Source: Caryophanales bacterium UBA5026 (GTDB lineage Bacteria; Bacillota_I; Bacilli_A; RF39; UBA660). From it: a stretch of 32,697 nucleotides of DNA. Location: NCBI GenBank assembly GCA_002416285.1, contig DICM01000027.1, positions 40,242 through 72,938 on the forward strand. Direction: 5' to 3'. The position numbers and the translations under genes were made by a program. This document shows, piece by piece, positions 28,519 through 32,697 of this stretch. Each line of letters begins with the position of its first letter. The first letter of the stretch is position 1. Under the pieces are notes generated by a model. It had not been told where the DNA came from and searched no databases. It saw only the letters and a program-made list of their open reading frames with translations.

Positions 28519-29090
28519 AAGAGATGGAACAATATGCGGATGAGCAAAATGTCCCAATCATGGAAAAAGAGGGAATTGAATTTCTTACCAATCTTATTAA
28601 AGAAAAAGAAATTAAAACAGTTTTAGAAATTGGAACAGCAATTGGTTATTCCGCAATTCATATGTGTCTTATTGATCCAGAAATTAAAGTAGTGACAGTT
28701 GAAAGGGATGAAAACCGCTATCAAGAGGCTTTTAAAAATATTGAAAAGGCTGAAATGCGTGATCGTATTAGAGTTATTACAGCTGATGCTTTTGATGTTT
28801 TACTAGAAGAAAAGTTTGATTTAATATTCATTGATGCTGCTAAAAGTCAATATACTAAGTTTTTTGAGAAGTTTAAAAAAAATCTGAATCAAAAGGGAAT
28901 AATTGTAACAGATAATTTAAAATTTCACGGTTTAGTTGGTCATGCCGAAGAAATTGAAAGTAAAAATCTAAGAAGTATGGTACGAAAGATTCAAAATTAT
29001 TTAGATTTCTTAAAAACAAATGAGGAATTTACTACTATTTTTTATGATATTGGTGATGGTGTTGGAGTCAGTACCAGAAAAAATAAATAA
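28503..29090 (+). CDS. trmR: tRNA 5-hydroxyuridine methyltransferase (O-methyltransferase family 3)
   Basis: The 195-residue product is a class I SAM-dependent O-methyltransferase: VLEIGTAIGYSAIH (SAM motif, about 40-53), VVTVERDENRY, DLIFIDAAKSQYTKFFE with metal-binding Asp residues, and GIIVTDNLKFHGLV. In Bacillus subtilis the gene in this place (yrrM, trmR) methylates 5-hydroxyuridine 34 of tRNA. The position between mltG and the two U32 genes supports the same role here. It overlaps mltG by 16 bases. A terminator follows, so it ends the ireB-to-trmR transcript. Confidence 0.9.
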   Translation: MVHLLEEMEQYADEQNVPIMEKEGIEFLTNLIKEKEIKTVLEIGTAIGYSAIHMCLIDPEIKVVTVERDENRYQEAFKNIEKAEMRDRIRVITADAFDVLLEEKFDLIFIDAAKSQYTKFFEKFKKNLNQKGIIVTDNLKFHGLVGHAEEIESKNLRSMVRKIQNYLDFLKTNEEFTTIFYDIGDGVGVSTRKNK

Positions 29091-29094
29091 ACGT

Positions 29095-29116
29095 AAAGGT
29101 CTAAGTAGACCTTTTT
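29095..29116 (+). terminator. Intrinsic terminator after trmR
   Basis: Stem AAAGGTCT (29095-29102), loop AAGT, stem AGACCTTT (29107-29114), T run to 29116 and a further T-rich stretch. Confidence 0.85.
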
Positions 29117-29125
29117 CATTTTTTT

Positions 29126-29134
29126 TGCTATAAT
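29126..29134 (+). promoter_or_regulatory. Extended -10 promoter of the Nudix-trhP1-trhP2 unit
   Basis: TGC directly precedes TATAAT (29129-29134). No -35 is clear; the expected place lies in the trmR terminator. An 8-base palindrome CACATGTG follows at 29136-29143. Confidence 0.65.
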
Positions 29135-29160
29135 GCACATGTGACAAATAGGAGAGGTTT

Positions 29161-29688
29161 ATGGAAACAATAGTATTTAATGATTATCAATTAAAAGATA
29201 GTATGATAGAGGACCGATATGTAAAGGCACGAGCGGTAATTATAAATGATGCGAGTGAAATGATTTTAATAAAGTATGATGAAATTTATTTGCTTCCTGG
29301 TGGAACAATTGATGATGGAGAAGAAATTATTCAGGGATTGATACGGGAAATTCAGGAAGAAACAGGAATAGAAGTATCTCCGGAGCAATGTGAAGATTTT
29401 CTTACGATCCAGCATTATTTAAAAGATTATCCAAAAAGGGACAATGACGGTATTTTAAGTAATAGACTCAATGAAACGCACTATTTTAAGATTCAAACGA
29501 ATCAATTAATTAATTCAAATAATATGAATCTTACGGAAAATGAGACACAAGCAAATTTTACACATATTATGATTCAACCAAAAGAATTATTGAAATTTGT
29601 GGATGAATATCCATCAGATTACCCAAAGTATTCTTCTTATAGAAGAGAATTAGTGGCAATTATTCAGAAATTATTAAATGAAAAATAG
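29161..29688 (+). CDS. Nudix hydrolase
   Basis: The 175-residue protein has a complete Nudix box between Gly48 and Ile70: Gly48, five residues, Glu54, seven residues, then REIQEETGI (62-70), giving all metal-binding glutamates. Nudix enzymes hydrolyse nucleoside diphosphates linked to another group; the substrate cannot be told. GGAGAGG precedes the ATG. It is the first gene of a unit with trhP1 and trhP2 and sits where Bacillus has no gene, between trmR and yrrN. It may be a simple insertion or a sanitising enzyme; the co-transcription with tRNA hydroxylation genes is noteworthy but unexplained. Confidence 0.92.
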   Translation: METIVFNDYQLKDSMIEDRYVKARAVIINDASEMILIKYDEIYLLPGGTIDDGEEIIQGLIREIQEETGIEVSPEQCEDFLTIQHYLKDYPKRDNDGILSNRLNETHYFKIQTNQLINSNNMNLTENETQANFTHIMIQPKELLKFVDEYPSDYPKYSSYRRELVAIIQKLLNEK

Positions 29689-29703
29689 AAGTTAGGTGAT
29701 AAC

Positions 29704-30561
29704 ATGAAACGAATATTACTACCGAGTACAAAAGAATTATCTAGTTTAGCAGCTTACGTGGATGGGTTTTTAATAGGTATTCGTGATATGAGTGTAACTG
29801 TACCTTTAACAGTTACGATAGAAGAACTAGAAGAAATCTCTAGTTTCTGTGAAAAAGAAAAAAAAGAATTATTTATTTCCTTAAATAAAAATATGCAGGA
29901 AGAAGATTTAAAACCTTTAAAAGACATCCTTCAACAATTAGCAAATATACATATTCAAGGTGTATTTTTCTATGATATTGCAGTAGTAGAATTGAAACAA
30001 GAATTGGGTCTTGATATTAATTTGGTATGGAGTCAGGAACATTGTACAACGAATTATGCGACATGTGAGTTTTGGAAAGAACAAGGCGTAAAATATACCG
30101 CTTTATCTTCTGAAATTACTTTAGAGGAAATTAAAATGATTCGCGAAAATACAGATATGTCTTTGATGGTAACGATATTTGGTCATCTTCCCATGTTTGT
30201 TTCAAAAAGACCATTTATTACAAATTATTCTAAACATTTTGGATTAGAAAAAAAAGGAATACACTATAGCCTAGAGAAAGAAGGATACTCTTATCCAATA
30301 TTAGAAGATTCTCTTGGGACTATTATATATAGTAGTCACATTTTGAATGGTTACCAGGAATATCAATGGATGGAGAATCATAGAATCGATTATATCTTGT
30401 TGAATAGTTTTGGAATAAAAGAGGATACTATGAAAAGTGTTCTTGAAATTTTTAAAGAACAACCACAGAATGGAGAAGAGCAAATAGAAAGTTTATGTGA
30501 ACCAGTCGATAAAGGCTTCTTCTATAAAGAAACGGTTTACAAGGTGAAGAAGTATGATTAA
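29704..30561 (+). CDS. trhP1: U32-family tRNA hydroxylation protein, small partner (YrrN/TrhP1-like)
   Basis: The 285-residue product resembles the shorter of the two peptidase U32-like proteins in the Bacillus yrrN-yrrO pair. Seen: DGFLIGIRDMSV near the N terminus, LFISLNKNM, GVFFYDIAVV, a barrel-type layout, and the C-terminal PVDKGFFYKETVYKVK. It lacks the cluster of cysteines found in its partner. In B. subtilis TrhP1 and TrhP2 use prephenate-dependent chemistry to make 5-hydroxyuridine 34 in tRNA. AGGTGA precedes the ATG; it overlaps trhP2 by eight bases, consistent with a complex. Confidence 0.85.
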   Translation: MKRILLPSTKELSSLAAYVDGFLIGIRDMSVTVPLTVTIEELEEISSFCEKEKKELFISLNKNMQEEDLKPLKDILQQLANIHIQGVFFYDIAVVELKQELGLDINLVWSQEHCTTNYATCEFWKEQGVKYTALSSEITLEEIKMIRENTDMSLMVTIFGHLPMFVSKRPFITNYSKHFGLEKKGIHYSLEKEGYSYPILEDSLGTIIYSSHILNGYQEYQWMENHRIDYILLNSFGIKEDTMKSVLEIFKEQPQNGEEQIESLCEPVDKGFFYKETVYKVKKYD

Positions 30562-31756
30562 AAAACCAGAACTTTTAGCGCCAGCTGGCGATTTAGAAAA
30601 ATTGAAATGGGCGATTTTATATGGTGCTGATGCCGTTTACACTGGTGGTCCATTATTAGGCCTAAGAGCTAATGCCAAAAATCTTACATTTGAAGAATTA
30701 GAAGAGGGTTGTAAATTTGCTCATGACCGTGGAAAGCGTGTCCATGTAACAGTTAATATTGTGTTGCATAATCGAGAGATTGATGAAGTAGAATCATATG
30801 TTAAAAAATTGGAACAAGTTGGTGTTGATGCGGTAATTGTAAGTGATCCAGCAATTGTTAAAATTGTTCATGATACGACGGGTTTAGAAATACATCTATC
30901 TACTCAACAATCGACATTGAACCGAAAAGCAGCAGAATTTTGGTACAAGCACGGTGTGAAACGAATTGTTCTTGGAAGAGAAGTTAACAAGGATGATATC
31001 AAAGCGATTCGCGATTCTGTACCGATTGATATTGAATGTTTTATTCACGGTGCCATGTGTGCTGGAATTAGTGGTAGATGTGTACTATCAAACTTCCTAA
31101 CAGGAAGAGATGCCAATCGTGGTGGATGTAGTCAGATTTGTAGATGGGATTTTCAATTAAAAGAGGATGGAAATGAGTTATCTGGAGAAAATGATTTTAC
31201 GCTCTGTAGTAAAGATTTATCTATGTTATCTTGTCTTCCAGAAATGATTAATCTTGGTATTACTTCTTTTAAAATAGAAGGAAGAATGCGGTCAATTTAC
31301 TATATTGCTACAGTTGTCGATATTTATAGAAGAGCTATCGATGAATACTGTAACAATCCTGATACATATCAATATAATAAATCGTACGAAAATATTTTAA
31401 GGAATTGTGCGAATCGTGATTCTGTACCACAATTTTTTAATTTTAAAAACGACGAATCAATTGGATACTATAATGGACGAGTAGAAGTTTCTAATCAAGA
31501 CTTTCTCGGTGTTATATTAGACTACGATGAAGATAATGAACTGGCCTTTATCGAACAACGGAACTATATAAAAATCGGGGATGAAATTGAAATCTTCGGT
31601 CCTAAAAAAGAAGTAAAGAAAATGATTGTCAAAGAGCTTTATGATGAAGAGAAATCTCCTATTGAAGTAGTGAGACATCCTCAGCAAAAGTTTTTTATGA
31701 AGATTGGATTTTCAGTCCAAGAAAACGATTTGATCCGAATTGATCGTACGAAATAG
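30554..31756 (+). CDS. trhP2: U32-family tRNA hydroxylation protein with Fe-S cysteines (YrrO/TrhP2-like)
   Basis: The 400-residue product opens KPELLAPAGDLEKLKWAI and GADAVYTGG, standard for peptidase family U32. The family signature FIHGAMCAGISGRC is present, with Cys169, Cys176, Cys192 and Cys196 (GGCSQICRW) placed to hold a 4Fe-4S cluster as in TrhP/RlhA enzymes. LGITSFKIEGRMRS and a C-terminal beta domain follow. The old peptidase name is historical; tRNA or rRNA hydroxylation is the supported role. It overlaps trhP1 by eight bases. In Bacillus udk separates this gene from greA; here greA follows directly with its own promoter. Confidence 0.91.
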   Translation: MIKKPELLAPAGDLEKLKWAILYGADAVYTGGPLLGLRANAKNLTFEELEEGCKFAHDRGKRVHVTVNIVLHNREIDEVESYVKKLEQVGVDAVIVSDPAIVKIVHDTTGLEIHLSTQQSTLNRKAAEFWYKHGVKRIVLGREVNKDDIKAIRDSVPIDIECFIHGAMCAGISGRCVLSNFLTGRDANRGGCSQICRWDFQLKEDGNELSGENDFTLCSKDLSMLSCLPEMINLGITSFKIEGRMRSIYYIATVVDIYRRAIDEYCNNPDTYQYNKSYENILRNCANRDSVPQFFNFKNDESIGYYNGRVEVSNQDFLGVILDYDEDNELAFIEQRNYIKIGDEIEIFGPKKEVKKMIVKELYDEEKSPIEVVRHPQQKFFMKIGFSVQENDLIRIDRTK

Positions 31757-31758
31757 AG

Positions 31759-31787
31759 TTGACAAAATGAATTATTCGTAGTATCAT
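31759..31787 (+). promoter_or_regulatory. Promoter of greA
   Basis: Consensus TTGACA (31759-31764), 17-base spacer, TATCAT (31782-31787), starting three bases after the trhP2 stop. Confidence 0.75.
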
Positions 31788-31824
31788 TTGGTAAGCTTTT
31801 AGAAAAACAAATAGAGGTGAAAGT

Positions 31825-32295
31825 ATGTCAGATACAAAAGAAATTTATTTAACCGAAGAAGGGTTAAATTCAATGAAAGAAGAATTAAATTATTTAAAGG
31901 TAGAAAGACGTCCTGAAGTGATCAATGCTTTAAAAGAAGCACGTGCTTTAGGCGACCTTAGTGAAAATGCTGAATACGATGCAGCTCGTACTGAACAAGC
32001 TGAAGTTGAAGGTAGAATCATGGATTTAGAGTCAATGATTGAAAAAGCTGTTATCATTAAAGAGGTAAAAACAGATAAAGTATCAATTGGAACAAATGTA
32101 AAAATTAAATACGTTGAAGATGGGGACACAGAAGTATATTCTATCGTTGGTAGTAGAGAAGCTGACCCATTCGCAAATAAAATTTCCAATGAATCACCAA
32201 TTGCTCGTGCTATTATGGGAAAAGCAATCGGAGATGTCGTAACAGTAGAAAGTCCAAATGGGCAATATAGTGTTGAAGTGGTAGCCATTTCATAA
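31825..32295 (+). CDS. greA: Transcription elongation factor GreA
   Basis: GreA enters the RNA polymerase secondary channel and stimulates cleavage of backtracked RNA. The 156-residue length is standard. The N-terminal coiled coil carries YLTEEGLNSMKEELNYLK, LKEARALGDLSENAEYDAAR with the acidic tip (DLSENAEY), and EGRIMDLESMIEKA. The C-terminal FKBP-like domain has YSIVGSREADPF and SPIARAIMGKAIGD. GAGGTG (31813-31818) precedes the ATG. It has its own promoter and terminator, so it is probably expressed independently of the upstream tRNA genes. Confidence 0.96.
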   Translation: MSDTKEIYLTEEGLNSMKEELNYLKVERRPEVINALKEARALGDLSENAEYDAARTEQAEVEGRIMDLESMIEKAVIIKEVKTDKVSIGTNVKIKYVEDGDTEVYSIVGSREADPFANKISNESPIARAIMGKAIGDVVTVESPNGQYSVEVVAIS

Positions 32296-32319
32296 GATAG
32301 TATTTACTATCTTTTTTTT
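32295..32319 (+). terminator. Intrinsic terminator of greA
   Basis: Stem AGATAGT (32295-32301), loop ATTT, stem ACTATCT (32306-32312), eight T to 32319. It begins at the last base of the stop codon. Confidence 0.88.
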
Positions 32320-32376
32320 ATAATTTAAGCACTCATATATTTCTGAAAACTTGTTAAAAATTTTATCATATTTTTC

Positions 32377-32404
32377 TTTACTTTTTTTCTTTGTATGATA
32401 AAAT
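32377..32404 (+). promoter_or_regulatory. Candidate promoter of the last small gene
   Basis: TTTACT (32377-32382), 16-base spacer, TAAAAT (32399-32404) in very AT-rich DNA, so chance matches are likely. Confidence 0.4.
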
Positions 32405-32428
32405 ATAGTTTCAGAAAGAAGGATCACT

Positions 32429-32683
32429 ATGGATTCAAATATCGCGAACAAAATTTGTTTTATTCGTGAGGAAGAATTAAAAAATACTAAGAGAACTACT
32501 TATCAGCCAGGTAGAGGAACGATTTTATTCGAAAATCCCGATATAGAAGCTTATTTAAAAAAGGGGCTAGGGATTAATCGAAAAGATTTAGAAGTCGCAT
32601 CTGTTCTAGCAGCACACCTAGGCTATTCAAATCAAATGAAAGAAAAATTAAAAAATTTAAAAAATAGTATGAATCGATACTAG
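32429..32683 (+). CDS. Unknown small protein (84 aa)
   Basis: An 84-residue hydrophilic protein of unrecognised family. It contains KICFIREEELKNTKRTTY, a turn YQPGRGTILFENPDIEAYL, and a basic helical C terminus (SNQMKEKLKNLKNSMNRY). No membrane span or signal. AGAAGGA lies before the ATG at 32429 with good spacing, and a promoter-like pair lies just upstream. The stop is at 32681-32683, 14 bases from the window end, so a terminator could not be judged. It looks like a real gene by ribosome site and codon pattern, but the function is not apparent. Confidence 0.6.
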   Translation: MDSNIANKICFIREEELKNTKRTTYQPGRGTILFENPDIEAYLKKGLGINRKDLEVASVLAAHLGYSNQMKEKLKNLKNSMNRY

Positions 32684-32697
32684 TACCTGTCAAGTTC

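Noticed and set aside
29136..29143. Palindrome CACATGTG after the Nudix promoter as an operator
   Set aside because: Only eight bases without extended symmetry, so it is expected by chance.
31890..32288. 132-codon open frame antisense to greA
   Set aside because: It lies wholly opposite a clear greA and is serine/threonine-rich as expected of an antisense shadow; no ribosome site.
1..32697. CRISPR array, tRNA, rRNA, insertion sequence or integrase
   Set aside because: No regularly spaced identical repeats, no T-loop or clover-leaf pattern, and no transposase or recombinase motifs were seen. The repeats present are coding modules and short operator repeats.

Overview
The window is a gene-dense stretch (39 protein genes, no rRNA, tRNA or CRISPR array seen) of an AT-rich genome, roughly one third G+C by eye. 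Gene families and order point to a low-GC Bacillota, probably an uncultured Bacilli lineage: a YjcZ-type mini-protein, an ireB-ruvX-yrzB-mltG-trmR-trhP1-trhP2-greA block resembling the Bacillus subtilis yrz/yrr operon, a PASTA-carrying class B penicillin-binding protein in the dcw cluster, and strong AGGAGG ribosome sites. TGA is used as a stop (miaA, mraZ, ruvX), so this is not a code-4 mycoplasma. The species call is inference.

Layout. 1-1115 is the 3' part of a large surface protein. 1234-4014 holds recX, a convergent PrsA-type lipoprotein, two tiny membrane peptides and a CmpB-family membrane protein. 4154-5561 holds a CcdA-thioredoxin fusion and an unknown 66-residue protein. 5636-8161 encodes an 841-residue pilin-like protein with Ig/FN3-like modules and a thrombospondin type 1-like module, a paralog of the gene at 1-1115. 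8248-10102 is fmt, an unknown membrane-anchored protein and secG. 10181-11236 is a second pilin-like gene. 11323-13482 is ruvA-unknown-ruvB, followed by three related unknown genes (13490-15739), then queA, miaA and an unknown (15815-18610). 18898-22752 is a short dcw cluster (mraZ-rsmH-ftsL-pbpB) with a clear MraZ operator. 22804-24908 on the minus strand holds an unknown helical protein and a TerC-family protein. 25119-26360 is a third pilin-like gene. 26461-32295 is the ireB-to-greA block, with a Nudix gene inserted. 32429-32683 is an unknown small protein.

How the genes fit together. Housekeeping functions dominate: Holliday junction processing (ruvAB, ruvX, recX), tRNA modification (queA, miaA, trmR, trhP1, trhP2), initiator tRNA formylation (fmt), secretion and folding (secG, prsA, CcdA-Trx) and wall synthesis (mraZ to pbpB, mltG). 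Scattered between them are four surface-protein genes. Three carry a visible class III prepilin signal and the fourth is cut by the window edge. No pilus assembly ATPase, platform protein or prepilin peptidase is present here.

Noncoding structure is unusually legible. Almost every transcription unit ends in a hairpin that overlaps the stop codon, and the next promoter often starts inside or just after that hairpin, frequently as an extended -10 (TGnTATAAT) with a very short leader. The most interesting items are the thrombospondin-like modules with exchanged tip domains, the tandem family of three unknown proteins between ruvB and queA, a hairpin placed exactly between a Shine-Dalgarno sequence and the mltG start codon, and 10-bp-phased direct repeats at two promoters (MraZ boxes, and a CAATT set of unknown meaning).
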